The notes: a model not told the origin generated them from the sequence alone. Positions 7,779 to 16,074 are shown, numbered from the stretch's first letter. The stretch: 34,750 nucleotides of DNA from Lentisphaerota bacterium (GCA_030590485.1 JAUUYL010000025.1:1-34750); one strand, 5' to 3'. Program-made: numbers and translations.

Positions 7779-9116
7779 TTACCCTTTTCGGTCTCTTTTA
7801 CGGGCAGTGAAATTCAGGATTATCGGCGCACCTTCAAGTCCAAACTTCTTGCGGATTATTTTCGTGAGATAACTGCGATAAGCATCACGCACAACTTTCG
7901 GATTATTGACAAACAACCTTATCCGTATTGGAGCCACACCTGTCTGGGTAGAATAATAAATCTTCAGACGCGTACCTTTTATCGCAGGTGGATTTACTTT
8001 TTCGTAAGCCTCCTGAATAGCCCGATTCAACACACCTGTCGGAATTTCAGTTCTAATTTGAGCTGCAACATGATCAATCGCATCAATCGATCGCCGTATA
8101 TTGTATCCGGTTTTTGACGAAGCAAAAACTATCGGGCAGTAGGCAACAAACGGCATCGTCCTGAAAACCTGAGGGCCATATTGAGTCTGTGTCTCCTCCT
8201 GCAAATCCCACTTGTTCACGAGAACAACACACCCCTTCTTCTCCTCCTGAATAAGTGCAGCAATCTTCTTGTCCTGCGCCGTCGGCCCCTTTTCTGCATC
8301 AAGCACCAGCACCACAACATCCGCATTCCGGATTGTCTTCTCCGCTCTGAATCTACTGAACCGCTCCACCGATGTATCTATCTTTCCTACACGCCTGATT
8401 CCTGCCGTATCTATCAAACTATAATGTCTCGCCTGGGCACCGCTCCCCACCGTGAAAGGTACGTCTATACTGTCACGAGTAGTTCCAGGAACATCCGACA
8501 CAATGACGCGCTCATTGCGTAAAAGCCTGTTAACAAAGGATGATTTGCCTACATTCGGTCTTCCGGCAATAGCAACCTTCAACGGATTTTCCTCCGTCAG
8601 GTTCTCCTCTTCGGGAAGCATCTCCAAAACCTGGCTCATGATGTCACCAAACCCACGATCATGAAGCGCCGACACCATGAACAGAGGAAGGCCCATCTTC
8701 TCAAATTCACCACAATCTCCGTCACGGGCCAGATTGTCACATTTGTTCACCGCAACAACAACCTTCATGTCGTTGTCACGCAGGATGCCCGCAACCTCTT
8801 CGTCCATCGGAACCACACCAGCCGTAACATCCACAACAAGTATCGCAACCTCCGCATCATCAAGTGCTGCATCTACCTGTTCCCTGATTCCGTTATTGAT
8901 CCTGTCGAGCGTCTGCTTGCCACTGACATTGGCGACACCACCCGTATCAATAAGCTCAAACTTCTCGTCCTCCCAGGTCACTTCGCGCATGAGACGATCA
9001 CGGGTTACCCCACTCTCTTCATGCACAATAGCGATCCTCCTGCCCGCAAGCCGATTGAATATCGCCGACTTGCCGACATTGGGTCGGCCAACAATTGCTA
9101 CTATTCTCTTACTCAT
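7779..9116 (-). CDS. der: ribosome biogenesis GTPase Der (EngA)
   Basis: Essential GTPase for 50S subunit assembly. Two tandem G domains are plain in the 445 residues. G domain 1 has GRPNVGKS (10-17), VTRDR (37-41), DTGG (57-60) and NKCD (124-127). G domain 2 has GRPNVGKS (185-192), a DVPGTTRDS switch I, DTAG and NKWD. A KH-like C-terminal domain with a basic tail (ARKRDRKG) follows. Full family length. No good Shine-Dalgarno precedes ATG 9116, but the N-terminus SKRIVAIVGRPNVGKS is exactly where the family starts. It is downstream of glnS on the same strand with a 48-bp gap. Confidence 0.97.
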   Translation of the reverse strand: MSKRIVAIVGRPNVGKSAIFNRLAGRRIAIVHEESGVTRDRLMREVTWEDEKFELIDTGGVANVSGKQTLDRINNGIREQVDAALDDAEVAILVVDVTAGVVPMDEEVAGILRDNDMKVVVAVNKCDNLARDGDCGEFEKMGLPLFMVSALHDRGFGDIMSQVLEMLPEEENLTEENPLKVAIAGRPNVGKSSFVNRLLRNERVIVSDVPGTTRDSIDVPFTVGSGAQARHYSLIDTAGIRRVGKIDTSVERFSRFRAEKTIRNADVVVLVLDAEKGPTAQDKKIAALIQEEKKGCVVLVNKWDLQEETQTQYGPQVFRTMPFVAYCPIVFASSKTGYNIRRSIDAIDHVAAQIRTEIPTGVLNRAIQEAYEKVNPPAIKGTRLKIYYSTQTGVAPIRIRLFVNNPKVVRDAYRSYLTKIIRKKFGLEGAPIILNFTARKRDRKG

Positions 9117-9149
9117 GATTTAAATCCAGTGGTTATTCAGAGTCTACCA

Positions 9150-9170
9150 GTCACGTTTTACGTTTTACTT
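9150..9170. repeat. heptad array (CGTAAAA type) containing the glnS stop codon
   Basis: Heptads GTCACGT, TTTACGT and TTTACTT (+ strand). The glnS TAA (9165-9167) lies inside the last unit. Confidence 0.75.
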
Positions 9171-10841
9171 CTTCCCTTGCATTTTCTTCCAGCTATCCCT
9201 CAGGGCTACCGTTCGGTTAAAAACAAGCTTTTCTTCCGTGGAATCTTCCGAGTCCACACAAAAATATCCAAGCCGCTCAAATTGACACCGATCACCGCCT
9301 GACGCACCCTTAAGACTCGGCTCAACAAAAGCCTTCACCACCTCCAGGGAATCAGGGTTCAGCTTGTCTTTAAAATCTTTCCCGTCACTCTCGTCAGCCG
9401 GATTCTCTTCAGTGAAGAGACGGTCGTACAGTCTGACCTCAGCTTCAAGCGCATGTTTAGCCGACACCCAATGAAGCGTCGCTTTCACCTTGCGCCCATC
9501 AGGCGCATCTCCACCCTTTGTCTCGGGATCATACGTGCAATGTATTTCCACAATCTCACCAGCATCATTCTTTACAACCTCTTGGCAAGTAATGAAATAC
9601 GCATATCTAAGCCTGACTTCACGACCAGGCGCCATACGGAAAAACTTCTTTGGAGGATCTTCCATAAAATCATCCTGCTCAATATAAAGCTCTCTCGAAA
9701 ACGAAATTTTCCTGCTTCCCGCCGCAGGATCCTCAGGATTGTTCACCGCGTCAATCTGGTCCTCTTGGTCCTCCGGGTAATTGTCAATTACAACCTTTAA
9801 GGGACGCAAAACGCCCATCACTCTCAGAGAACGCTTGTTGAGGTCTTCTCTGATAAAACTTTCCAGCAGCGCGGTATCAGTAAGGCTGTTAACCTTGGTA
9901 ATACCGATGTGTTTCATGAACGCGCGAATTGCCTCAGGCGTACAACCACGTCGTCTCAAACCGCATATCGTGGGCATCCGAGGGTCATTCCACCCAGTGA
10001 CATGACCTCCCTCGACCAGCTCCAGAAGCTTGCGCTTACTCATAATGGTATATGTCAAATTCAAGCGTGCGAATTCAATCTGCTGAGAATGATGTATCCC
10101 AAGCGCATCAAGTATCCAATCGTACAGCGGACGATGCACCTCGAACTCCAACGTACAGAGTGAATGTGTAACACCCTCTATGGAATCCTCAATGCAATGG
10201 GCAAAATCATACATCGGATAAATACACCATGCGTCACCTGTTCTGTGATGGTCCTCTTTCTTGATCCTGTATATCACAGGATCACGCATGTGCAGATTTG
10301 GCGAAGTCATGTCGATCTTCACGCGCAGAACATACGCACCATCATCAAACTCACCATCCTTCATGCGCTCAAAGAGATCCAGACTCTCCGTGACCGGCCT
10401 GCTTCTACTCGGACTCTCTTTTCCCGGCCTTGTCGGAACACCCCTGTACTCCTTGAACTGTTCAGTGTTCAGAGTGCAGATATACGCTTTATCCTTCTTT
10501 ATCAGCTCAACAGCGTATCCATACATCTTCTCAAAATAGTCGGAGGCATAATACAAATGCTCAGCCCAATCAAATCCAAGCCAGCGTACATCCTCTTCAA
10601 TGGATTCTACGTACTCAACATCTTCCGCAGAAGGATTAGTATCATCAAAACGCAGATGACACACACCATCGTTCTCAGCCGCAACACCGAAATCCAGGCA
10701 TATCGCCTTTGCATGACCAATATGAAGATAGCCATTAGGCTCCGGAGGGAAACGGGTGACCACCTTGCCGCCAAACTTTCCGGATGCAACATCCGCCACA
10801 ACCTTTTCCCGTATAAAATCTTTTTTTATTTCATCTGTCAT
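9165..10841 (-). CDS. glnS: glutaminyl-tRNA synthetase
   Basis: Class I synthetase charging tRNA-Gln directly with glutamine. The 558 residues show the signature [14 protein letters not shown] (32-45), the GlnRS-specific LRFDDTNP and DWILDALGI segments, and the KMSKS-type motif as IMSKRKLL, followed by the two C-terminal beta-barrel domains that read the anticodon. Length is normal for bacterial GlnRS. A ribosome binding site (AAGGTGGA) precedes ATG 10841. Most bacteria lack GlnRS and use the GatCAB transamidation route, so its presence narrows the host. It is separated from gltX by a composite 7-bp repeat element, and its own stop codon lies in another array. Confidence 0.96.
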   Translation of the reverse strand: MTDEIKKDFIREKVVADVASGKFGGKVVTRFPPEPNGYLHIGHAKAICLDFGVAAENDGVCHLRFDDTNPSAEDVEYVESIEEDVRWLGFDWAEHLYYASDYFEKMYGYAVELIKKDKAYICTLNTEQFKEYRGVPTRPGKESPSRSRPVTESLDLFERMKDGEFDDGAYVLRVKIDMTSPNLHMRDPVIYRIKKEDHHRTGDAWCIYPMYDFAHCIEDSIEGVTHSLCTLEFEVHRPLYDWILDALGIHHSQQIEFARLNLTYTIMSKRKLLELVEGGHVTGWNDPRMPTICGLRRRGCTPEAIRAFMKHIGITKVNSLTDTALLESFIREDLNKRSLRVMGVLRPLKVVIDNYPEDQEDQIDAVNNPEDPAAGSRKISFSRELYIEQDDFMEDPPKKFFRMAPGREVRLRYAYFITCQEVVKNDAGEIVEIHCTYDPETKGGDAPDGRKVKATLHWVSAKHALEAEVRLYDRLFTEENPADESDGKDFKDKLNPDSLEVVKAFVEPSLKGASGGDRCQFERLGYFCVDSEDSTEEKLVFNRTVALRDSWKKMQGKK

Positions 10842-10863
10842 TTTTCCACCTTACACAAATCCT

Positions 10864-10977
10864 AATATCGAATGTCGAATGTCGAACTCCGAATATCGAA
10901 ATTTAGAATTATTGCACATACAAATAATCCTTCCTTTGCCTTCGACATTCGATATTCATTATTCATTATTCGACATT
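10864..10977. repeat. composite inverted heptad element, copy 1 (TATCGAA family)
   Basis: Left arm 10864-10898 has five heptads: AATATCG, AATGTCG twice, AACTCCG, AATATCG. The right arm from 10941 is TTCGACA, TTCGATA, TTCATTA twice, TTCGACA, an inverted version of the same unit. The centre (about 42 nt) ends in CCTTTGCC. It fills the glnS-gltX gap, and the right arm encodes the last gltX codons and its stop. Confidence 0.85.
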
Positions 10978-12275
10978 AACTTTTCCAGCGTGCTGGAAAG
11001 TCTCTCCCCAACCGTCTCTTTACCCAGCAGTTCAATGGTCTCGTACACGCCTGCGCCGATTGAAATGCCTGTTATCGCTACCCTTACTGGCTGGTTGATC
11101 TTGTTCGCCTGCATACCGACTTCTGTCTCGACCTCACGAAGCGCCTTCTCTATTCCTTCCAGACTGAAGTCTATGGCGGTCAGTCCGTTCTTCAAACATT
11201 CAAGCGCTTCTTTCACCCCATCTTTCTTGAGAATCTTCCTGACAGCCTTCTCGTTATACTCCAATACATCAGAAAAGAAGTATTTCCAACTGCTAACGCC
11301 CGTAAAAGTCTTTGTCCTGGTCTGCATCAGCTCACATACCTTCAGAAAATAATCTGACTCGACATCAGTCGCCCAGTCATACTGAGCAATATATTCCCTG
11401 ACCCTGACAATAAAATCATCCAACGGCATTTCCGCAATGTAATCACCGTTCATCGCGGTAAGCTTCTTTATATCCATCTGTGCGGGACTGCTCTTTACGC
11501 GGTCAAACGAGAAAAGCTCCACTATCTCATCCCGATCCATCTTCTCTTTGTCATCTCCCGGCGACCAGCCAAGCAGAGTCAGATAGTTAAACAACGCGTC
11601 GGCATGATATCCATTGTCCCTGAATTCTCCGACAAAAGCATCCCCATCCCTCTTTGAATAGGGCTTGCCCTGCTGATTCGTGATCATAGGCAAATGTGCA
11701 TACTTCGGCGGCTCAGCGCCAAGCGCCTTAAACAGGGCTACATGCCTATATGTGTTCTCGATATGATCATCACCTCTGATGACATGTGTAATACCCATCT
11801 CAATATCATCAACGACATTCGCAAGATGAAAAACCGGTGATCCATTAGAACGGACAATCACCAGATCCTGCATGTCATCGGCATTCTTATGAAGATCGCC
11901 CTTAATCTCATCATGAAACGACATATCCTCGCCCGGCATCCGGAATACAACACATTCGCCCTTCCCGGTATTACCCTTGTCTTCCTTATAAGCTAACCCC
12001 TTCTCCAGCAACATCTCAGCCGCAGCCAAATGCGCCTCACGCCGGGTAGACTGATACATCGGCTCCTCGTCGCAATCCAAACCAAGCCATTCCATGGAAT
12101 CAAGTACGGCCTGAACAGCTTCCTGGGTAGACCGCTCCCGATCCGTATCCTCTATTCTCAATAGGAACTCCCCCCCCTCATGACGGGCAAAAAGCCAGTT
12201 AAAAATAGCGGCCCGGATGTTACCTATATGAACATGCCCCGTGGGACTTGGTGCAAACCTTACTCTGACAGACAT
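10959..12275 (-). CDS. gltX: glutamyl-tRNA synthetase
   Basis: Class I synthetase charging tRNA-Glu; with GlnRS present it is presumably discriminating. Visible motifs are PSPTGHVHIGNIRAA (9-23, HIGH-type), RIEDTDRERS (41-50) and the KMSKS-type YSKRDGDAF, then the helical anticodon-binding region. At 438 residues it is on the short side (common lengths are about 460-490). A strong AGGAG precedes ATG 12275. The final five residues and the TAA stop are encoded by the right arm of the repeat element at 10864-10977, so the natural C-terminus was probably replaced or trimmed there. It is divergent from the phosphohexomutase gene. Confidence 0.95.
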   Translation of the reverse strand: MSVRVRFAPSPTGHVHIGNIRAAIFNWLFARHEGGEFLLRIEDTDRERSTQEAVQAVLDSMEWLGLDCDEEPMYQSTRREAHLAAAEMLLEKGLAYKEDKGNTGKGECVVFRMPGEDMSFHDEIKGDLHKNADDMQDLVIVRSNGSPVFHLANVVDDIEMGITHVIRGDDHIENTYRHVALFKALGAEPPKYAHLPMITNQQGKPYSKRDGDAFVGEFRDNGYHADALFNYLTLLGWSPGDDKEKMDRDEIVELFSFDRVKSSPAQMDIKKLTAMNGDYIAEMPLDDFIVRVREYIAQYDWATDVESDYFLKVCELMQTRTKTFTGVSSWKYFFSDVLEYNEKAVRKILKKDGVKEALECLKNGLTAIDFSLEGIEKALREVETEVGMQANKINQPVRVAITGISIGAGVYETIELLGKETVGERLSSTLEKLMSNNE

Positions 12276-12316
12276 CTGATATCTCCTGAAAAACGCTGAA
12301 TACTAGCACGAGGGAA

Positions 12317-12456
12317 GGCATTAGGCAATAGGGAAGAGGCAATAGGAAAATATAGAGGGGAAAGGACGCAGGGAACAGGGAAAAGGGCCTCTCAGACCTG
12401 CTAAACCATGTAATATTCCTATTCCTGTTCCCTCTTCCCCGCTCCCTGTTCCCTTA
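12317..12456. repeat. composite heptad element (GGCAATA and GGAACAG arms) between gltX and the mutase
   Basis: Left array 12317-12388 has heptads GGCATTA, GGCAATA, GGGAAGA, GGCAATA drifting to GAACAGG and GAAAAGG. Right array about 12414-12456 is the inverse (units such as CCTGTTC and CCCTCTT). The centre is about 28 nt. It occupies most of the divergent intergenic region, upstream of both start codons. Confidence 0.75.
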
Positions 12457-12468
12457 TGCATTTTCCGC

Positions 12469-12497
12469 TTGCAACGAGCCACTTCTACCCCTAATAT
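12469..12497 (+). promoter_or_regulatory. possible sigma70-type promoter of the phosphohexomutase gene
   Basis: TTGCAA (12469-12474), a 17-bp spacer and TAATAT (12492-12497) lie 53 bp before the chosen ATG. Each hexamer matches 4/6. It begins right after the composite repeat element. Confidence 0.4.
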
Positions 12498-12514
12498 CCG
12501 CCTCTTAATAATAA

Positions 12515-12528
12515 TTTCACGTTTCACG
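12515..12528. repeat. short heptad repeat (TTTCACG x2)
   Basis: Two exact units just upstream of the mutase ribosome binding site. Same family as the arrays at 3652, 9150, 16075 and 32621. Confidence 0.5.
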
Positions 12529-12550
12529 CGTGCGACGAAAGGAGCACTTA

Positions 12551-13870
12551 ATGGCTGGCATATTCAAGGCATACGATATTAGAGGTATTTATGGTGACAC
12601 TGTAGATGAAGCAATGGCACTTAAGATTGGACGCGCCTTCGTAACATTTCTGAAATGCAAGAAAGTCGTAGTCGGACGCGATATGCGCCCGCATTCAGGC
12701 CCACTGTTCGACGCACTTACCAAGGGCATCACCATGCAGGGCGCAGACGTAATCGATCTCGGCCTTTGCACATCACCGATGTCATATTACGCCAACGGCA
12801 CACTCGGCGCCGATGCCGGAATCATGATTACCGCATCACACAATCCCGGCGAATGGAACGGGTTTAAACTCTCACGCGAAAAAGCAATTCCAATAAGCGG
12901 CGACACAGGTATCGCGGATATTGAGAAGATCGTCAACGACGAATCATTTGACAAGCCGGCAGAAAACGCCGGCAGCGTAAGCAAGCACGGTGTCATCGCT
13001 GAATATTGTGAACATGTCCGCAAACAGGCGAACCTGAAACGCCCAATAGTCATCGTAGCCGACATGGCCAACTCCATGGGCATACTCGAAGCCGAAGCAT
13101 TCGAAGGCATCATGGAAGTCGACCCACTATTCAACAATCTTGACGGAACTTTCCCGAACCACGAAGCCAACCCACTGAACCATGCAACTCTGACAACACT
13201 CCAGGACCGAGTCAAGAACGGTAGCTGCGACTTCGGTATCGCGTTTGACGGGGATGCCGATCGCTGCGGATTTATTGACGAAAACGGCGAAATCATTCCT
13301 ATGGACCTGATTACAGCTCTGATCTCAGAAGACCTTCTCTCCAGGGGCAAAGGCGTGATCCTTTACGACCTGCGCAGCAGCTGGGCCGTAAAGGAAGTCA
13401 TCTCCGAAAACGGAGGCACACCCATGATGTCTCGTGTCGGTCACGCATTCATCAAGGAACAGATGAGAGACAACAACGCCATATTCGCGGGAGAACTCTC
13501 GGGTCATTACTACTTCAGAGACAATTTCTTTACCGAGAGCTCATCAATGGCCGTTATCTGCGTAGCAAACATCGTCAGCAAATCAGACAAACCACTCTCT
13601 GAACTTATCAAACCCATTAAGCGCTACTGTGCAAGCGGCGAAATCAACTCGAAGGTAGCGGACACATCTACCGTGCTTGATGAACTCCGAAAAAAATACA
13701 ACGACGGTGACATGCTCGAGCTGGACGGAGTAAGCGTCGAATACGATGACTGGTGGTTCAACGTCCGCGCCTCAAATACCGAGCCGTATATACGCCTCAA
13801 CATGGAGGCAAAAACTCCAGAACTGATGGAAGAAAAACGGGATGAGGTGCTGGCGATTATCAGGGGTTGA
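12551..13870 (+). CDS. manB: phosphomannomutase/phosphoglucomutase
   Basis: Interconverts hexose 6- and 1-phosphates for sugar-nucleotide synthesis (lipopolysaccharide, exopolysaccharide). The four alpha-D-phosphohexomutase domains are marked by the phosphoserine loop ITASHNPGEWNG (Ser96), the Mg-binding DGDADR (233-238), the sugar-recognition GELSGH and the C-terminal phosphate loop RASNTEP. ATG 12551 is preferred over the in-frame GTG at 12530 because AAAGGAG (12538-12544) sits at correct spacing before it, giving 439 residues. Phosphomannomutase and phosphoglucomutase cannot be separated by motif. It stands alone on the + strand between two - strand blocks, with its own likely promoter, and a structured repeat element starts right after its stop. 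Confidence 0.92.
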   Translation: MAGIFKAYDIRGIYGDTVDEAMALKIGRAFVTFLKCKKVVVGRDMRPHSGPLFDALTKGITMQGADVIDLGLCTSPMSYYANGTLGADAGIMITASHNPGEWNGFKLSREKAIPISGDTGIADIEKIVNDESFDKPAENAGSVSKHGVIAEYCEHVRKQANLKRPIVIVADMANSMGILEAEAFEGIMEVDPLFNNLDGTFPNHEANPLNHATLTTLQDRVKNGSCDFGIAFDGDADRCGFIDENGEIIPMDLITALISEDLLSRGKGVILYDLRSSWAVKEVISENGGTPMMSRVGHAFIKEQMRDNNAIFAGELSGHYYFRDNFFTESSSMAVICVANIVSKSDKPLSELIKPIKRYCASGEINSKVADTSTVLDELRKKYNDGDMLELDGVSVEYDDWWFNVRASNTEPYIRLNMEAKTPELMEEKRDEVLAIIRG

Positions 13871-13933
13871 ACGGGCTTCGCCCTCGTAACAGGTGACACG
13901 TAACAGGTTTGCCACGCCAAAGGCGTGACAACA
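13870..13933 (+). repeat. 64-bp two-hairpin 3' element, copy 1 (after the phosphohexomutase gene)
   Basis: Contains hairpin GGGC-TTC-GCCC (13873-13883), heptads GTAACAG, GTGACAC and GTAACAG, then hairpin CACGCC-AAA-GGCGTG (13913-13927). A collinear copy lies inverted after argJ (18446-18510). The first stem reads GGAC-TTC-GTCC there, a compensatory change that supports pairing. Confidence 0.7.
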
Positions 13934-13943
13934 CAGAAGCGAC

Positions 13944-14741
13944 TCAAATACTGATATATTGTCTCACGTAGTCTTTGGCGATCGGCAGGGCTTCCTTCAG
14001 AGGCTTTCCCTGCGCAATGGATGCGGCTAAGGCAGCAGCAAATGAACAGCCGGTCCCATGCGTACTCTCAACCTCCACTCTCTCCCCCGAAAACTCACTT
14101 ATCTCCCCACCAACATAAAGCACATCCACAATTACAGAACTGCGGTCCGTAGTCTGTAGTCCGTAGTCCAATAGATGACCACCTTTGGCAGCGACAGCAA
14201 CATCATACTTTAAACCAACCTCTACCGCGGCGTTTTTCATGTCGTCCAGGGTCTTGACTTCGTGACCACAGAGGATTTCCAGCTCCGGCACATTTGGCGT
14301 TATAACCTTTGCCATGGGAAGCAAACTGCTACAGAGAGCCTCAATAGCATCTTCCTGCAATAGCCGTACGCCTGATGTAGCAACCATGACAGGGTCGACA
14401 ACAAGATTCTTTATGTGATTCTCTTCAATCGCACCGGCGACCGCTTCAATGATATCAGCAGAATAAAGCATTCCCGTCTTTGCCGCAGCAACCAGGAAAT
14501 GCTTACAGACAGCCTTGATCTGAAGCACCACCATCTCTGGAATTATCGGCTCAACACCAAGAACTTCAGCAGGATTTTGAGCGGTAATGCATGTTACTGC
14601 CGTGGTTCCGAAGGTTCCAAGTGACGTGAAAGCCCTTAAATCAGCCTGAATCCCAGCACCACCACCACTATCAGACCCGGCAATGGAGAGAACAGTGGCG
14701 AGTGGTGAATGACGAGTGATGAGTGATGAGTTGTCAGCCAT
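13944..14741 (-). CDS. thiD: hydroxymethylpyrimidine/phosphomethylpyrimidine kinase with repeat-derived insertions
   Basis: Phosphorylates HMP and HMP-phosphate to HMP-diphosphate for thiamine synthesis; ribokinase fold. Seen in the 265 residues: SIAGSDSGGGAGIQADL (19-35), the Ala/Thr-rich AQNPAEV segment, DPVMVATSG (116-124), TPNVPE (148-153), AKGGHL (185-190) and the catalytic HGTGC loop (228-232). Two parts look foreign to the family. Residues 4-16 (NSSLITRHSPLAT) are encoded by a TGATGAG-type array, and about residues 191-200 (LDYGLQTTDR), in the loop after KGGHL, by a 28-bp GTAGTCC array; the normal family has a much shorter loop there. The ATG itself lies in a third array with no clear ribosome binding site. 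Conserved motifs are intact, so the enzyme is probably active. Confidence 0.92.
   Translation of the reverse strand: MADNSSLITRHSPLATVLSIAGSDSGGGAGIQADLRAFTSLGTFGTTAVTCITAQNPAEVLGVEPIIPEMVVLQIKAVCKHFLVAAAKTGMLYSADIIEAVAGAIEENHIKNLVVDPVMVATSGVRLLQEDAIEALCSSLLPMAKVITPNVPELEILCGHEVKTLDDMKNAAVEVGLKYDVAVAAKGGHLLDYGLQTTDRSSVIVDVLYVGGEISEFSGERVEVESTHGTGCSFAAALAASIAQGKPLKEALPIAKDYVRQYISI
14142..14169. repeat. heptad array inside the thiD coding sequence
   Basis: Four units, GCGGTCC, GTAGTCT, GTAGTCC and GTAGTCC (+ strand). Same family as the GGACTGT arrays at 17337-17385, 32434-32468 and 33367-33408, but here fully inside an open reading frame. Confidence 0.8.
14695..14729. repeat. heptad array (GTGATGA type) encoding the ThiD N-terminus
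   Basis: Units GTGGCGA, GTGGTGA, ATGACGA, GTGATGA and GTGATGA (+ strand). Same family as 26899-26926 and 29126-29160. Confidence 0.8.
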
Positions 14742-14767
14742 TAACCATTAACCATTTAAACATTAAC
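14737..14767. repeat. heptad array (ACCATTA type) carrying the thiD start codon
   Basis: Units GCCATTA, ACCATTA, ACCATTT and AAACATT. The thiD ATG (14741-14739) is in the first unit. A related short run lies at about 18275-18290 upstream of argB. Confidence 0.7.
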
Positions 14768-14770
14768 CAC

Positions 14771-14793
14771 AAATCAACGCTACGCGTTGATTT
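14771..14793 (-). other. perfect 10-bp hairpin containing the argG stop codon
   Basis: AAATCAACGC (14771-14780) and GCGTTGATTT (14784-14793) around loop TAC. The argG TAG (14782-14780) and the preceding codons for QINA lie in the hairpin. No U-tract follows, so this is a REP-like hairpin and not a clear terminator. Confidence 0.65.
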
Positions 14794-16012
14794 GGCCCGC
14801 ACGCGCAAGACTCCTGGCTTCAACGCTCTGTATCTCAGCAAAGCCCTGAGCGCTTTCGGGATTGAGACCTTCACTTGCTTCCATAGACGAGTCTTCCTCG
14901 TTATAAAGGCTTCCTGCGCAATCCGTCAGGCTGTTAAAAAGGATGTTCCCCTTGTAGAGCGCAACCGAAACTGTTCCCGATGCCGGTTCGGCTAGAACAT
15001 CAATTGCAGCCTGGGCAGCGACCGTAGCCGGATCAAAATAACGCCCGTCATACACCTGATCTGCGACCAGCTTCGACAGTTTATGAAACAGAAGAGTAGC
15101 GTCCCTGTTCATGACCGCCTGATATACCTGTTCGAGACAAAACCCCAGAAGCTCCATACCCGGCGCTTCATAGACGCCCCTGCTCTTTGTGCCAATGATC
15201 CTGTTCTCCAGAGCGTTGCGCATCCCTATTCCATTGCGGCCGGCTATTTCGTTGGCCATCTGCATTATTTCGAGCCTTGAAACGCTACTGCCATTGATTT
15301 CAACGGCATAGCCGTTCTCAAACTTGACAGTAAAGATCTCATCCTCGTCCGGGGCATCTTTCGGCCAGACGCCCATCTCGGGCTCAACAATAGTGCAAGG
15401 CGTCTCGAGACTCTCAAGATCTTCTGCCTCATGAGAAAGACCAGCCAGATTAGAGTCCGTAGAATACCGCTTCTTGCCTCCTGGAAAAGCCTCTATCCCC
15501 CGCTCCATAAGCCAATCAGACATCTCGGTCCGGCCAGGGAACTGCTCGAGCATTGAGGGATCCCGCCAGGGGGCATACACACCCATTTCAGGGGCAAGCA
15601 CATTGGTATACCGTTCAAACCGCATCTGGTCATTGCCCCGGCCTGTTGCGCCATGAACAAGTATCTCTACACCACATTTCTTCATCTCGGGAATCAAGCC
15701 CTTAACAGTCACGGCACGCGCTATGCCTGTCGAGTTCCAGTACTCACCATCGTACATGGCCTGGGCCTTGAGCATGTCAAAGCAGGCATCTGCCATAGCA
15801 TCCTTGAGATCCACGATGATGGTTTCGGCTCCGCAAGGAGCCATCTTTTTAACAACATTCGATATATCCTCTTCATCAGGCTGAGCAAGATCGGCAGAAA
15901 AACAGACGACCTCTGCTCCGAGTTCTTTCAGTTTCATAGTGACGGTCTTACTGTCGAGACCGCCTGAAACGCATACCCCAAGCTTCTTATCTTTCAAATC
16001 ATCAATATTCAT
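14780..16012 (-). CDS. argG: argininosuccinate synthase
   Basis: Condenses citrulline and aspartate with ATP to argininosuccinate. The 410 residues start with the N-type PP-loop VSGGLDS (15-21) and contain HGATGRGNDQMRFE and TDSNLAGLSHEAEDLE, the citrulline/aspartate-binding segments, then the C-terminal domain. Although the frame is open to 16081, ATG 16012 is chosen: AAGGGG precedes it, KKLGVCVSGG is where family members begin, and the upstream 23 codons are largely a GGCAATA repeat array. It follows argD by about 100 bp. The C-terminal tail ends in a hairpin. argF and argH, usual neighbours, are absent here. Confidence 0.94.
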   Translation of the reverse strand: MNIDDLKDKKLGVCVSGGLDSKTVTMKLKELGAEVVCFSADLAQPDEEDISNVVKKMAPCGAETIIVDLKDAMADACFDMLKAQAMYDGEYWNSTGIARAVTVKGLIPEMKKCGVEILVHGATGRGNDQMRFERYTNVLAPEMGVYAPWRDPSMLEQFPGRTEMSDWLMERGIEAFPGGKKRYSTDSNLAGLSHEAEDLESLETPCTIVEPEMGVWPKDAPDEDEIFTVKFENGYAVEINGSSVSRLEIMQMANEIAGRNGIGMRNALENRIIGTKSRGVYEAPGMELLGFCLEQVYQAVMNRDATLLFHKLSKLVADQVYDGRYFDPATVAAQAAIDVLAEPASGTVSVALYKGNILFNSLTDCAGSLYNEEDSSMEASEGLNPESAQGFAEIQSVEARSLARAGQINA

Positions 16013-16029
16013 TTTAACCCCTTCGCCCA

Positions 16030-16057
16030 GGCAATGGGCAATAGGCAACAGGCAACA
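16030..16057. repeat. heptad array (GGCAATA/GGCAACA) upstream of argG
   Basis: Four units, GGCAATG, GGCAATA, GGCAACA and GGCAACA, between argD and the argG ribosome binding site. The frame of argG stays open through it. Confidence 0.8.
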
Positions 16058-16074
16058 GTGCCCCCTACCCCAAT

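Noticed and set aside
8661-9302. Long open frame antisense to der and the glnS end (213 codons)
   Set aside because: It is the mirror of conserved GTPase and synthetase codons; its translation shows no domain and no ribosome binding site.
10164-10865. Long open frame antisense to glnS (233 codons)
   Set aside because: It lies opposite conserved GlnRS sequence, and the product is a Ile/His/Arg-rich shadow translation.
12317-12456. Prophage or transposon attachment region
   Set aside because: No integrase, transposase or target duplication is visible; the sequence is explained by heptad arrays.
13870-13933. Classical rho-independent terminator after the phosphohexomutase gene
   Set aside because: Hairpins are present but neither is followed by a T-run; it is better described as a dispersed structured repeat.
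14742-14779. TPP riboswitch upstream of thiD
   Set aside because: The gap from argG is under 40 bp and consists of a heptad array and the argG hairpin, with no room for a THI element.
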